Source of the DNA: Siphonodentalium dalli
Lineage: Eukaryota > Mollusca > Scaphopoda > Gadilida > Siphonodentaliidae
Assembly (NCBI GenBank): GCA_032622095.1
Contig: CP136063.1
Location: 41,826,106-41,890,105 of the forward strand
Length of the DNA: 64,000 nt
Reading direction: 5' to 3'
The notes under the pieces are model-generated. The model was not told the origin of the DNA, made no database searches, and was given only the letters and a program-made list of their open reading frames with translations. The position numbers were made by a program, and so were the translations under genes. Shown here in pieces: positions 12,045 through 25,214 of this stretch (position 1 is the first letter of the stretch; each line of letters begins with the position of its first letter).

Positions 12045-12694
12045 ATTGACAGAGTGATCGCCCAAAATGAAGTCAGATGTCACCAACATCCGAATAGTTC
12101 ACCGCATATAATGGATTTGTGTGGAGTCCGTGGCTTATCTCCTGTTTGGTTTCTCTTTTGTTCGGATGACGGAGCGGGTGTCGGGTGAATATTCGCGCTC
12201 TGTTAGTGATATCCACATTATTCTCTTCGCAGAGGTAGTCCAACAAATTAGCACAGACTGACAGAGGGTGAAACATTCGAAGAATTCATATGGAATGGAC
12301 ACCGCGGTGCGTTCTGATCGATAACGGGAGGTTTACTGTGTTCCGCGACTGGTACTGATGCCACAACCCTCCATTATAGCCGACATTGACAAGATCATTG
12401 TCGACAACAGACACATCTTTTATTTGTTCATTTGAAGTAACATTTCAAAATCTGGTTTCATAGAATGGGTACCGGTATATGTATTGGGCGATAATTTAGC
12501 CCAACAGCTAGCCAAGTAACAAATTCATAGCTTTCAAGAATCAGTGAATGTTTAGTGTTCCCAACATATGAAATGATGGATGTATGAATTACGGAAGCAT
12601 GGAGCCGCCACATAAAATAAATTCACGCCTAGATCGGCGTATATACGCGGATCATCGGCTTAACTACAGTTAGTTTTGTGTGGGTATAAAATAA
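12045..12694. other. 5' flank of the 11-finger gene
   Basis: A 67-residue minus frame (12073-12276, MFHPLSVCANLLDYLCEENN...) could be a leader exon, but no homology or splice match supports it. Positions 12290-12500 resemble the conserved flank at 9049-9300. Confidence 0.4.
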
Positions 12695-13008
12695 GGGTGC
12701 AGGACAAGTGATACCCAAACCAACTGATACTCTCGGAAAAAAGTCAAGTGATACCTAATCTCGAGTCAACTGATACCTTCTTTTCGAGTCAACTGATACC
12801 TTCCTGAGACAAATGATACCTTTTATTTTTTAAGTGCAATTATAATTTCTCTGTCAAATAGAACTGGACTCAGAATTAAGTATCACTTGTCTCGGGTATC
12901 ACTGAACTCGGAATAAGGTATCACTTGTCTCGGGTATCACTGAACTCGGAATTAGGTATCACTTGTCCCGGGTAGCATTTGATTCGGGTATCATTTGTTG
13001 GAATAACT
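12695..13008. repeat. Short-motif inverted repeat (AAGTGATACC / GGTATCACTT)
   Basis: The left arm (12695-12811) has about six copies of CAASTGATACC separated by CTCGAGTC-like spacers. The right arm (12877-13005) has about six copies of the inverse, GGTATCACTTGTCTCGGG. The loop is about 65 bp of AT-rich sequence. It would fold into a long imperfect hairpin. Confidence 0.75.
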
Positions 13009-15164
13009 ACATCACACTAATTACACCCAACTGGGTGAAATAGAATGGATAGGCTGTCTTCCTATCCACCCATCATAAATTATGCGAGGGTGTTAGGTGG
13101 TTCACATGGGGCACTCTTTAATGTGATCAATTTATACTTCGAGGAAAAAAAATATCCTTGATTCCTTATACAATATGGCTGCGAATTATGTTGTCAGTAA
13201 ATTTTTTGTGCTGCGGAATAACATTTTTACACTCATTTTTTGTTACGTTTGCGCTACCAAATGGCATTAAGTGTGCACATGGCACACATATTTATATTAT
13301 ATAATTATGTGTACATGTGTCAGCCAATGACATGGGTTGTTGTGTCAAGCCCCTGCACCCCCTTCATTTAGAAAGCACAATAAATACAAGGTTATTATCA
13401 AAATTCACTTTATTTAAACAAGATCAAGTATGTACCAACTGTAGAATAACAAAAAAAAGGGAATAAAATAAACAAAAATAACAGCACAATACACAAGAAA
13501 AAACCCAGTTGACTATAACATATATTAGCAAATAGTGCTCGTAGACAGTATCGTGTATTTTGGAGCGCAAACCGCCAAGTGCATGCATGGCTTTAGTTCC
13601 GGGGATGATCAATGACAAAAGGTCGACAGATATACGAACTAGACTGCATGCATGTAGTATGCATCCCGATTCTATATAAGCCAAGAGATGTGGAAAACAC
13701 GGATCGAGTAGAACACTTACACATAAAGAGCGTTTCTCGTTAGCCGTAATATTTTGAGCTAACCATTTTGTATGACTTCTGTGCTGACTATTGTGACCGA
13801 TACCAGCTGATTGGTATTGGGTTTATTTTGAGGCTACAAGATTGGTTTACACAATGCTTCATTTCTTCTCAAATATATATATCCTTAGATTAGTGTACAT
13901 ATACATAATGGGTGATCGAGATCGATAAATGGAAGTCAAGATAGAGTATACGCGAGAGGACAAAAATAAAAACGTAACATGAGATGACAAAATAACCATT
14001 TTTAGGGCCACGTGGCGGTTTGCGCGCCAAAATACACTTAATAAAATATTAAATTTCTTAGTGTGTGCTCTCTCTCTACATATATAGATGTATAAAAGGC
14101 CGGCATATGCGTTTTATTTTCCGCCGCATAATTCTAAAAATCATTGACTACAGTTATATTTGAACTATAATATTTCCTTCTATAAACACATTTGGACAAT
14201 TCTCTAAATGAATAAATATATACCGATACAAAGTGATAACCATGAATATTTGTACTCATTAAAATTACATATGAAGGATCTTGATAATTTGTGTGCATTA
14301 TCGATAGAGGGTGTGTCTTCACTAAGTTATATAGAGGATTCCAATAATTTAAGTTCCCAATCAAATAAATTAAAAAAATAGATCGATTGATTTCGATTTG
14401 AAATTGTCCTCAAACTATAAGAATAATTTTAATATTTATCGACGTTATATGCATGTAACAATCATTCAAAAAATTAACTGACGCAAGTATAGATCATTCC
14501 CAGACGTTTTCATGGTGGGCGGTGTTAACACATTTGGGCGTGGTTTGTAGCTGTCACATTCTGCGCATGTAAAAAAGCATCCAATCGCTGATGCGGAGTC
14601 GCATCGATTTTTCGCGCTGGAAATATTATCTGATACAAGCGTTTAAGTTCTTGTTCGACTGTCATAGCGTACATATACATATCGTAAAAATTATATCATA
14701 ATTTAATTATAAAAATTAATGCATTACTTCAAAATTCCTGTAAATATGACAATTATATGTTGAAGCAAACACACGAGTCGTTGATACTATACGAAGTGAT
14801 ACTCTAATTTAGTAATTGATGCCTGGCATAAAAAGTTGTATCATAAAAGTTAGAATTCAAAAAGCCACTTGAACTATTTATAACTAAATATAACTATAAG
14901 AAAGCAGCGGTCGGGATTCTAATCGGTGATACTTAGTTAGTAATTGATGACGGGCATCAATGTTGTATAATACAAAAAAGTGTAAAATCTTTTGCTGATT
15001 TTTGTTTAATAAATAGTTTTGGGAATTTGGTCGACGTTTCTAAAAACTGGTAAACTACCAACTGAACTAATTAACGAATTGTCAGTGTTATTTCGTTCAC
15101 AATATTGACTTCATAATTTTATATGTGTGCACTGCGTACTGTTTTTCATTCTGGACACCTCTGA
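13009..15164. other. AT-rich spacer, no gene seen
   Basis: No supported coding region. An 86-residue minus frame (13424-13684) and a 76-residue one (14134-14364) have no recognisable domain and ordinary AT-rich composition. A short imperfect duplication (GTGATACTYWRTTWAGTAATTGATG...GGCAT) lies near 14795-14985. Confidence 0.5.
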
Positions 15165-15483
15165 AAGGCTTCTATCAATTAATATTGATTTTATTTCGAA
15201 TATTTTATTGGGACCGTTTATTTGTCTATTTTTAGAACAGACCATTCGGGCGATACCATATAGCGATATAGAGCATTAGGCTGTTCCTATGGCTACGTAC
15301 CGAACGTCAAATGTCCAAGATTGAATGGTTGTATTGTTTTATTCCATAGTTATAAGCGATAATGAGTAAAATTAATGTCTATTTGTGACAACATTACACC
15401 ATAAAATTTATTGTCTCTGTTAACAGTAACCACTATTGTTCGTTTGCTAAACAACAACACCTTATTAGACCAGAAAATATTTC
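15165..15483. repeat. Partial MITE, family 1 (no termini)
   Basis: This internal part of the family, from GGCTTCTATCAATTAATATTG to TTAGACCAGAAAATATT, is more diverged than the copies in the duplication and lacks both terminal AGRTGG ends. Confidence 0.75.
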
Positions 15484-15973
15484 CGACTAAATCCTGAAAA
15501 GTTACCATAATTCTGCTGTGGTTAAAGGGTGGATTACTTAGGGCATTACTGTAGTGAGCGCTAGTGATCTTAACACATGCATGGGCATGTTTGTCTGCTA
15601 TTTTGCAGGGATTTAATCATAGAAAACCATATCGGGTCAGAACATCGTATTAAATACTTCTTTAGATTCTTTAACACTGTAACACGTAGTAAAATTTATG
15701 TAGTTCCACGTGTAATGGTGCTACCCACATTTGCCTTCAAAAGCATGCATGATTGATTCTTGCGAGATAAATTTCAAGCGATTTACGGGCAATTTGTTTA
15801 TAGCATCACTACAGGTTAACTACAGAGCTTTTATCTGTCACTTAGTTGGTGCAAATGGATTTTTACAGCCTTTTTTAGTTTGTTGTCAATGACATTATAG
15901 CTTTCTGTTTCAAAATGCCTAAAATAATATGCCAGGTAAATTTGCATGTGTGAACTTGAATTTAGAGAATGCG
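15484..15973. other. Spacer, nothing recognised
   Basis: No open frame of note, no repeat family and no RNA gene recognised. Confidence 0.4.
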
Positions 15974-16350
15974 CATTAATACGTTGTCGTGTGTATACAC
16001 ATTAATACGTTGTCGTGTGTATACACCTTAATACGTTGTCGTGTGTATACACATTAATACGTTGTCGTGTGTATACACAGTAATACCTTGTCGTGTATAC
16101 ACATTAATACGTTGTCGTGTATACACCTTAATACGTTGTCGCGTGTATACACCTTAATACGTTGTCGCGTGTATACACATTAATACGTTGTCGCGTGTAT
16201 ACACAGTAATACCTTGTCGTGTGTATACACATTAATACGTTGTCGTGTGTATACACCTTAATACGTTGTCGTGTGTATACACAGTAATACGTTGTCGTGT
16301 GTATACACATTAATACGTTGTCGTGTGTATACACCTTAATACGTTGTGGC
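15974..16350. repeat. Minisatellite, about 15 units of 24-27 bp
   Basis: The unit is approximately TTAATACGTTGTCGTGTGTATACACA, with GTGTATACAC palindromic in each unit. Variants (CCTTAATACG, AGTAATACC, GTCGCGTG) alternate in blocks, which suggests slippage or conversion. It borders the left edge of duplicate B, and a remnant borders duplicate A at 1-75. Confidence 0.9.
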
Positions 16351-16365
16351 GTGAATATTTTACAT

Positions 16366-19016
16366 TTAAAGGTGGATTATCTCTTTGTAAACATGTATTA
16401 TATAGTTACCGGGGTATAAAATATTAGATTTGAATCGAAGACTCCTGTCCGGAAATGCTTCTATCGATTACTATTCATTTTATTTCGAATATTTTCTGAC
16501 ATAAAAAGGTGTAGTTGTTTAGCTAACGAACAATAGTTGTTACTGTTACAAAGACCAGCAATTTTATTGTACACTTGTGTCACAAATAAACGTTAATTAT
16601 ACTCATTATCGCTTATGACTGTGGAACAAAACAATACAAACAATCAATCTGGGACATTTGACTTTCGGTGCGTAGCCATAGGAACACCCCAGTGCTCTAT
16701 ATCGCAATATGGTATCATCCGAATGGTCTGTTCTAAAAATAGACACATAAACGGTCCCGATTTAATATTCTGAATAAAATCAATATCAATTGATAGAAGC
16801 TTTTCCGGACAGGGTCTTCAGTTCATATTTATTATTTAATGCCCACGCAACTATTTAAAATTTGTTATTTAAAGAGATAATTCATCTCAAATCGGAACAT
16901 TGCTGTTTTTAGAATATAGCGATAGAGATAATTAGGCTGTTCCCACAGCTACCTTCCAAATGTCAAACGTCACAGCTTGATTGTTTTATTCCATAGCTAT
17001 TAAAGATGGAATATCTCTTTAAATAAATTTTTTTAAATAGTTGCGTGGGTATAAAATAATAGATATGAACTGAAGACCTATGTTCGGAAAAGCTTCTATC
17101 AATTTATATTGATTTTATTTCGGATATTAAATCGGGCCCGTTTATGTTACTATTTTTAGAACTGACCATTCGGATGAGACCGTATTGCGATATAGAGCAC
17201 TGGGCTGTTCCTACGGCTACGCAACGAATGTCAAATGTCACAGATTGGTTGTTTGTATTGTTTTGTTCCAACGATATAAGCGATAACAAGTATAATTAAC
17301 ATCTATTTGTGACAAAATTGCACAATATAATTTCTGGTATCTGTTAAAGGGGTACTGTACCCAAGATGTTGTTGTTGGTTTCTATAATCCCCGAGTCGGA
17401 GAATAAGGTAACAACTTTTCCATTTTTTGAAAGTCTGTTGAGTACGAAGTATTGTTACGGATGGCAAATTTACCGGAATGCAAAAATACAAATTGTCGTT
17501 GTCGAGTAATTTTTGTACAGTTTTCAACCAAATGAATCAAATAAACATTATATTATATGCTTAGTAGTCCCATATACTCATTTAAGTTAGTGTATGGTCA
17601 CTAGTCAATGAGTGGCTTGGGTTTTCTCCCCGTATAAGCATAATGTTTCAAACGATCGTGTGTGCAATTGTTTTATTAATCCAGTATCCCTCAATTATAA
17701 TTTGATTACGTTTTGTACACGGAAATTCCAATTTTAAGAGACGCCATTTTATGGCTGGAGCCATAAAATCAATTTATATTAAATTATTAACTTTTAAATT
17801 ATTAAATTTTAAGATAGCCTATTAACCTGAGCGTTTACAGAATACATCTTCGACTCAAATTACTTATATTTCTATATAGTATCGATAATAGATCGTTGTT
17901 ATCACCGGGAATTTATTGAAAATGGCGTACAGTACCCCTTTAACAGTAACCACCATTGTTCGTTAGCTGAACAAACACACCTTTTTAGACCAGAAAATAT
18001 TCGAAATAAAATTAATATTAATCGATAGAAGCATTTCCGGACAGGAGTCTTCGATTCAAATCTAATATTTTATACCCCGGTAACTATATAATACATGTTT
18101 ACAAAGAGATAATCCACCTTTAATGCCCACGCAACTATTTAAAATTTGTTATTTAAAAGAGATAATTCATCTCAAATCGGAACATTGCTGTTTTTAGAAT
18201 ATAGCGATAGAGATAATTAGGCTGTTCCCACAGCTACCTTCCAAATGTCAAACGTCACAGCTTGATTGTTTTATTCCATAGCTATTAAAGATGGATTATC
18301 TCTTTAAATAATTTTTTTTAAATAGTTGCGTGGGTATAAAATAATAGATATGAACTGAAGACCTATGTTCGGAAAAGCTTCTATCAATTTATATTGATTT
18401 TATTTCGGATATTAAATCGGGCCCGTTTATGTTACTATTTTTTAGAACTGACCATTCGGATGAGACCGTATTGCGATATAGAGCACTGGGCTGTTCCTAC
18501 GGTTACGCAACGAATGTCAAATGTCAGATTGGTTGTTTGTATTGTTTTGTTCCACAGATATAAGCGATAATGACAAAATTGCACAATATAATTTCTGGTC
18601 TCTGTTAACAGTAACCACTATTGTTCGTTAGCTGAACAAACACACCTTTTTAGACCAGAAAATATTCGAAATAAATTTAATATTAATCGATAGAAGCATT
18701 TCCGGACAGGAGTCTTCGATTCAAGTCTAATATTTTATACCCCGGTAACTATATAATACATGTTTACAAAGAGATAATCCACCTTTAACGATAGTGAGGC
18801 TAATCGACGTATATTTGCAACAAATTTATGCAATAAAATTAAACACTATTGTTCGTTAGCTAAACAACCACACGTCTTTAGACCAGAAAATGTTCGAAAT
18901 ATAGTCAATATTAATTGATAGAATCTTTTCCGGACAGAGATCTTCAGTTCATATCCATTATTTTACACCCACGCAACTATTTAAAATTTGTTATTTAAAG
19001 AGATAATCCATCTTTA
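16366..19016. repeat. MITE family 1 cluster, copy B
   Basis: This is the counterpart of 450-1845 but longer. Copies begin at TTAA 16366, 17000 and 18285, with right ends at 18123 and 18788 and a partial right half to about 19016. The 18124-18788 part is an additional repeat of the 971-1611 pattern, so the cluster gained one unit here. The copy at 17000-18123 is interrupted by another MITE (17344-17943). Confidence 0.8.
17344..17943. mobile_element. TTAA MITE, family 2, inserted in a family-1 MITE
   Basis: The insertion reads CTG-TTAA-AGGGGTACTGTACCC ... GTACAGTACCCCT-TTAA-CAG. The empty site in copy A (about 1428) reads CTGTTAACAG, so a 592-bp element duplicated TTAA on insertion. Its end GGGGTACTGTACCCC is itself palindromic. 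A relative in opposite orientation sits at 43720-45811. There is no coding capacity. TTAA duplication is typical of piggyBac- and Kolobok-type transposases, but the termini do not settle which one mobilised it. Confidence 0.92.
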
Positions 19017-19692
19017 ATTCTGCCTTTTTAATAAAAAAATTTAATAAATTTTCTTAATTAATTTTTTTATTTAATTTAATTTAATTTAATTTTTTTTTTA
19101 AAATTAATTTTTTTAATCCGTCCCGTGATGGTACCCGTCCATAAAAGAGGTGTGATGTACGGTACATCGAGCGTAAAAACTGACCCGATGAAAATCTCCC
19201 CCGTTCCTAGGAACCCGTAAGTACGAAGCCAGACATAAGAATCACACTACACGCATACGGTCTTTATCAATGACACTGCGGATACGAACGCTCTTCAACT
19301 ATCAACGCGATTAACCCCGCAGTGCCAAGGGTGGTAATTTTGGTGACTGGAAGTGGAGAAGGGGTGCTCGGAGCTTCTCGAAAACGCCGCGTCCCGTGTG
19401 CTTTTACCGTTAGATAGGAAGTTTGAGCTCAATATGTCCAGCCGTTTTCGAGTCTATAAAGCACAAACACATATACAAAGTCTCAAAATATATAGTAGAT
19501 ATAGCTTGTATTTTCGGATTAAAAAAGTTATGTTTAATGACAAAATTGTTAGTTGTTTCTCCGCGTTTCATTTTGCCCCACCCCAGTCAATCTTGACTGG
19601 AGCTTGAATTTCCTGTATCTCGCATTTTGTTCGTGTTGGGAAATTCGTACAATTGTACGAACTGGACACTAACGGTCTAAAACAGACACAAC
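19017..19692. other. Spacer homologous to 1846-2520
   Basis: An AT-rich tract is followed by sequence nearly identical to copy A. Homology breaks at GGACACT (about 19671), where about 20 bp of unrelated sequence leads into the satellite. Confidence 0.5.
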
Positions 19693-22600
19693 TAGTAGTA
19701 TGATGTGAGCCCACCCACCACCCCATCCCGCCACCCATAGTATCTTATGCGCCACAGGCGCCCGTATAGAGGCTACTGCCCACATAAATTAGTAGTATGA
19801 TGTGAGCCCACCCACCACCCCCATCCCACCACCCATAGTATCTTATGCGCCACAGGCGCCCGTATAGAGGCTACTGCCCACATAAATTAGTAGTATGATG
19901 TGAGCCCACCCACCACCCCATCCCGCCACCCATAGTATCTTATGCGCCACAGGCGCCCGTATAGAGGCTACTGCCCACATAAATTAGTAGTATGATGTGA
20001 GCCCACCCACCACCCCATCGCGCCACCCATAGTATCTTATGCGCCACAGGCGCCCGTATAGAGGCTACTGCCCACATAAATTAGTAGTATGATGTGAGCC
20101 CACCCACCACCCCATCCCGCCACCCATAGTATCTTATGCGCCACAGGCGCCCGTATAGAGGCTACTGCCCACATAAATTAGTAGTATGATGTGAGCCCAC
20201 CCACCACCCCATCCCGCCACCCATAGTATCTTATGCGCCACAGGCGCCCGTATAGAGGCTACTGCCCACATAAATTAGTAGTATGATGTGAGCCCACCCA
20301 CCACCACATCCCGCCACCCATAGTTTCTTATGCGCCACAGGCGCCCGTATAGAGGCTACTGCCCACATAAATTAGTAGTATGATGTGAGCCCACCCACCA
20401 CCCCATCCCGCCACCCATAGTATCTTATGCGCCACAGGCGCCCGTATAGAGGCTACTGCCCACATAAATTAGTAGTATGATGTGAGCCCACCCACCACCC
20501 CATCCCGCCACCCATAGTATCTTATGCGCCACAGGCGCCCGTATAGAGGCTACTGCCCACATAAATTAGTAGTATGATGTGAGCCCACCCACCACCCCAT
20601 CCCGCCACCCATAGTATCTTATGCGCCACAGGCGCCCGTATAGAGGCTACTGCCCACATAAATTAGTAGTATGATGTGAGCCCACCCACCACCCCATCCC
20701 GCCACCCATAGTATCTTATGCGCCACAGGCGCCCGTATAGAGGCTACTGCCCACATAAATTAGTAGTATGATGTGAGCCCACCCACCACCCCATCCCGCC
20801 ACCCATAGTATCTTATGCGCCACAGGCGCCCGTATAGAGGCTACTGCCCACATAAATTAGTAGTATGATGTGAGCCCACCCACCACCCCATCCCGCCACC
20901 CATAGTATCTTATGCGCCACAGGCGCCCGTATAGAGGCTACTGCCCACATAAATTAGTAGTATGATGTGAGCCCACCCACCACCCCATCCCGCCACCCAT
21001 AGTATCTTATGCGCCACAGGCGCCCGTATAGAGGCTACTGCCCACATAAATTAGTAGTATGATGTGAGCCCACCCACCACCACATCCCGCCACCCATAGT
21101 TGCTTATGCGCCACAGGCGCCCGTATAGAGGCTACTGCCCACATAAATTAGTAGTATGATGTGAGCCCACCCACCACCCCATCCCGCCACCCATAGTATC
21201 TTATGCGCCACAGGCGCCCGTATAGAGGCTACTGCCCACATAAATTAGTAGTATGATGTGAGCCCACCCACCACCCCATCCCGCCACCCATAGTATCTTA
21301 TGCGCCACAGGCGCCCGTATAGAGGCTACTGCCCACATAAATTAGTAGTATGATGTGAGCCCACCCACCACCCCATCCCGCCACCCATAGTATCTTATGC
21401 GCCACAGGCGCCCGTATAGAGGCTACTGCCCACATAAATTAGTAGTATGATGTGAGCCCACCCACCACCCCATCCCGCCACCCATAGTATCTTATGCGCC
21501 ACAGGCGCCCGTATAGAGGCTACTGCCCACATAAATTAGTAGTATGTGAGCCCACCCACCACCCCATCCCGCCACCCATAGTATCTTATGCGCCACAGGC
21601 GCCCGTATAGAGGCTACTGCCCACATAAATTAGTAGTATGATGTGAGCCCACCCACCACCCCATCCCGCCACCCATAGTATCTTATGCGCCACAGGCGCC
21701 CGTATAGAGGCTACTGCCCACATAAATTAGTAGTATGATGTGAGCCCACCCACCACCACATCCCGCCACCCATAGTTGCTTATGCGCCACAGGCGCCCGT
21801 ATAGAGGCTACTGCCCACATAAATTAGTAGTATGATGTGAGCCCACCCACCACCCCATCCCGCCACCCATAGTATCTTATGCGCCACAGGCGCCCGTATA
21901 GAGGCTACTGCCCACATAAATTAGTAGTATGATGTGAGCCCACCCACCACCCCATCCCGCCACCCATAGTATCTTATGCGCCACAGGCGCCCGTATAGAG
22001 GCTACTGCCCACATAAATTAGTAGTATGATGTGAGCCCACCCACCACCCCATCCCGCCACCCATAGTATCTTATGCGCCACAGGCGCCCGTATAGAGGCT
22101 ACTGCCCACATAAATTAGTAGTATGATGTGAGCCCACCCACCACCCCATCCCGCCACCCATAGTATCTTATGCGCCACAGGCGCCCGTATAGAGGCTACT
22201 GCCCACATAAATTAGTAGTATGTGAGCCCACCCACCACCCCATCCCGCCACCCATAGTATCTTATGCGCCACAGGCGCCCGTATAGAGGCTACTGCCCAC
22301 ATAAATTAGTAGTATGATGTGAGCCCACCCACCACCCCATCCCGCCACCCATAGTATCTTATGCGCCACAGGCGCCCGTATAGAGGCTACTGCCCACATA
22401 AATTAGTAGTATGATGTGAGCCCACCCACCACCCCATCCCGCCACCCATAGTATCTTATGCGCCACAGGCGCCCGTATAGAGGCTACTGCCCACATAAAT
22501 TAGTAGTATGATGTGAGCCCACCCACCACCCCATCCCGCCACCCATAGTATCTTATGCGCCACAGGCGCCCGTATAGAGGCTACTGCCCACATAAATTAG

Positions 22601-23089
22601 TAGTATGATGTGAGCCCACCCACCACCCCATCCCGCCACCCATAGTATCGTATGCGCCACAGGCGCCCGTATAGAGGCTACTGCCCACATAAATTAGTAG
22701 TATGTGAGCCCACCCACCACCCCATCCCGCCACCCATAGTATCTTATGCGCCACAGGCGCCCGTATAGAGGCTACTGCCCACATAAATTAGTAGTATGAT
22801 GTGAGCCCACCCACCACCCCATCCCGCCAACCATAGTATCTTATGCGCCACAGGCGCCCGTATAGAGGCTACTGCCCACATAAATTAGTAGTATGATGTG
22901 AGCCCACCCACCACCCCATCCCGCCACCCATAGTATCTTATGCGCCACAGGCGCCCGTATAGAGGCTACTGCCCACATAAATTAGTAGTATGTGAGCCCA
23001 CCCACCACCCCATCCCGCCACCCATAGTATCTTATGCGCCACAGGCGCCCGTATAGAGGCTACTGCCCACATAAATTAGTAGTATGATG
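19693..23089. repeat. 97-bp satellite, about 35 tandem copies
   Basis: The unit runs from ATTAGTAGTATGATGTGAGC through CCACCCACCACCCCATCCCG to GGCTACTGCCCACATAA, 97 bp by counting from unit start to unit start (for example 19886 to 19983). Units are nearly identical. Each contains GCGCCACAGGCGC, a 5-bp stem with a 3-base loop. Variant units (CACCACATC with TAGTTGC; 3-bp loss AGTAGTATGTGAG) recur 676 bp apart (21057 and 21733; 21535 and 22211), so a seven-unit higher-order repeat exists. The array replaces about 17 bp of copy A inside the zinc-finger 3' region. Confidence 0.95.
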
Positions 23090-23437
23090 AGTTTGTACAA
23101 CTGATACGGACGATCTCCTGTGTGCAATATTTGATGTTTTATCAGATCACCTTTCTGGACAAATTATTTCTTATACACATCGCACTGCTAGGGGCGATCA
23201 TCAGAGTGTGTTATTTGATGTTTTATCAGGCTACAGGCGATCCCCAGAATGGACTCTCTTATGTTTCATTAGGTTACCCTTCTCGGTGAATGATTTCTTA
23301 CACATATCATACTGATACGGTCGGTCTCCAGAATGGATTCTCTTATGGCCCATTAGGCTACTATTCTGGGTGAATGATTTCTTACACATATCATACTGAT
23401 GCAGACGATCTCCAGAATGGATTATCTTATACAACAT
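23090..23437 (-). pseudogene. Decayed C2H2 fingers (array B, 3' part)
   Basis: Counterpart of 2530-2923, with the same YQYDMCKKSF units lacking the first Cys. It is one finger shorter than copy A: the unit around 2650-2740 is missing and the junction (about 23230) joins two different fingers. The satellite abuts directly at 23089. Confidence 0.7.
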
Positions 23438-23513
23438 ACAACATCAAGTTCTTCAGTTACATGTTTACAGTGTTGTACTGAATATGATAGTGCTATACAT
23501 AACATAATAATCC

Positions 23514-23771
23514 CTACGAATATCCATGTTCGTCAAATTCATATCTTCTGTTATATGAGTGCGCATCGAGTCTCCATTTGAACTCTTCAGTGGTGTCTGC
23601 ATCTATGACAAATCCGGAGAGATTGTTCCATTCGTCAATTACTCTCCGAGTATAGAAGTGTTTCATCTGTAATTTCATGTGGTGTCCTCTTGTTTTGTCA
23701 CTTCGACTGCTTTCGAAAAAGTGTTCAAATGTGATATTGTAGTATCTGTTCTTCGAGATTATATAGTTCAA
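23514..23771 (-). pseudogene. LINE C-terminal tail, copy B
   Basis: The 85-residue reading is identical to 2990-3247 (TRGHHMKLQM..., IDEWNNLSGF). Same position in the array, hence inherited through the duplication. Confidence 0.7.
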
Positions 23772-24402
23772 TCATATCTTATGGTTCACTAGGCTATTCT
23801 TCTGGGAGAATGATTTTTCACATATATCGCAATGATATGGACGATCCCCAGAATGGACTCTCTTATGTTTCGTTAGATCACTCTTCTGGGTGAATGATTT
23901 CTCACGTATATCGCACTGATATGGACGATCTCCAGAATGGACTCTCTTATGCACCGCCAGGGTACTCTTCTCTCCGAATGATTTCTCACATATATCACAT
24001 TGATACGGACGATCCCCAGAATGGACTCTCTTATGTTTCATTAGGCTACTCTTCTTGGTGAAAGATTTCTCACATATATCGCACTGATACGGATCTCCAA
24101 AATGTATTCTTTTATGCACAGTTAGATCACTTGTCCGGGTGAATGATTTCTGACATATATCGCACTGATACGGACGCTCTCCAGAATGGACTCCCTTATG
24201 TCTCATTAGGTCACTCATCCGGGTAAATGATTTCTCACACATATCGCATTGATACAGACGCTCTCCAGAATGGATTATCTTATGGTTCAGTAGGCTACTC
24301 GTCTGGGAGAATGATTTTTCACATATATCGCAATGATATGGACGATCCCCAGAATGGACTCTCTTATGTTTCGTTAGATCACTCTTCTGGATGAATGATT
24401 TC
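23772..24402 (-). pseudogene. C2H2 fingers (array B, middle)
   Basis: An open frame at 23772-24242 encodes about six fingers (TRMSDLMRH, TRTSDLTVH, TKKSSLMKH, GEKSTLAVH, TQKSDLTKH, SQKNSLVNH recognition regions). One finger has lost residues in its linker (HFGDPYQC) and another has CDIREKSF with the second Cys changed to Arg. Further finger units continue to 24402. Finger order and content differ from array A (3250-3795), so units were gained or lost by unequal exchange after duplication. Confidence 0.75.
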
Positions 24403-25170
24403 TCACATATATCGCACTGATAAGGACGATCCCCAGAATGGACTCTTATGCTCAGTTAGGGTACTCGTCCGAGCGAATGATTTCTCACATATATCGCACT
24501 GATACGGTCGGTCTCCAGAATGGATTCTCTTATGGCTCATTAGGCTACTATTCTGGGCGAATGATTTTTCACATACATCGCACTGATACGGACGATCTCC
24601 AGAATGGACTCTCTTATGTCTCATTAGTTTACTCAACTGGGTGAATGATTTCTCACATATATCGCACTGATACGGACGCTCTCCAGAATGGACTCTCTTA
24701 TGGGCCGTTAGGCTACTCGTCCGAGCGAATGATTTCTCACATATATCGCACTGATACGGTCGGTCTCCAGAATGGATTCTCTTATGGCTCATTAGGGTAC
24801 TCTTCAGGGTGAATGATTTCTCACATATATCACATTGATACGGACGCTCTCCAGAATGAACTCTCTTATGTTTCATTAGGGTACTCTTCTCGCCGAATGA
24901 TTTCTCACATACATCGCACTGATACGGACGCTCTCCAGAATGGACTCTCTTATGTCTCATTAGGTGACTCGTGTGGGTGAATGATTTCCCACATATTCCG
25001 CACTGATACGGACGATCTCCAGAATCAATAGACGATCTCCTGTGTCGATTCTGGTATGAGCTCGCATGTCACTGTCTGTGGACTGCAGTCTGTGCGGATT
25101 CTCGTATGTACTTGCATGTCACTGTCAGTAGACTGCAGTCCGTGTGGGCATTCCTCAGACATCACTCCCG
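24403..25170 (-). pseudogene. C2H2 zinc-finger protein, 5' end of array B
   Basis: An open frame of 185 residues (24403-24960) holds six fingers, with one more in frame upstream (GKSFTHTSHLMRH) and the same non-finger leader as copy A. A 2-bp loss near 25028 (CAATAGACG versus CAATACAGACG) separates leader from fingers. The last finger is frameshifted near 24443 exactly as in copy A. Compared with copy A it has two additional fingers (ARTSSLTAH and TQLSKLMRH) in the middle. Confidence 0.75.
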
Positions 25171-25214
25171 AGTGGACAATCAGGTTTTAAGATTTCCCCA
25201 AATTCCGAATAATT

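Noticed and set aside
16128-16334. 68-residue repetitive frame (CVYTRQRIKVYTHDNVL)
   Set aside because: Translation of a 24-27-bp minisatellite.
22581-22784. 67-residue Gly/Trp-rich frame
   Set aside because: Translation of the satellite; 97 is not a multiple of 3, so the frame is not periodic.
19693-23089. CRISPR-like array
   Set aside because: The 97-bp units are fully tandem with no unique spacers, and the genome is eukaryotic. It is a satellite.
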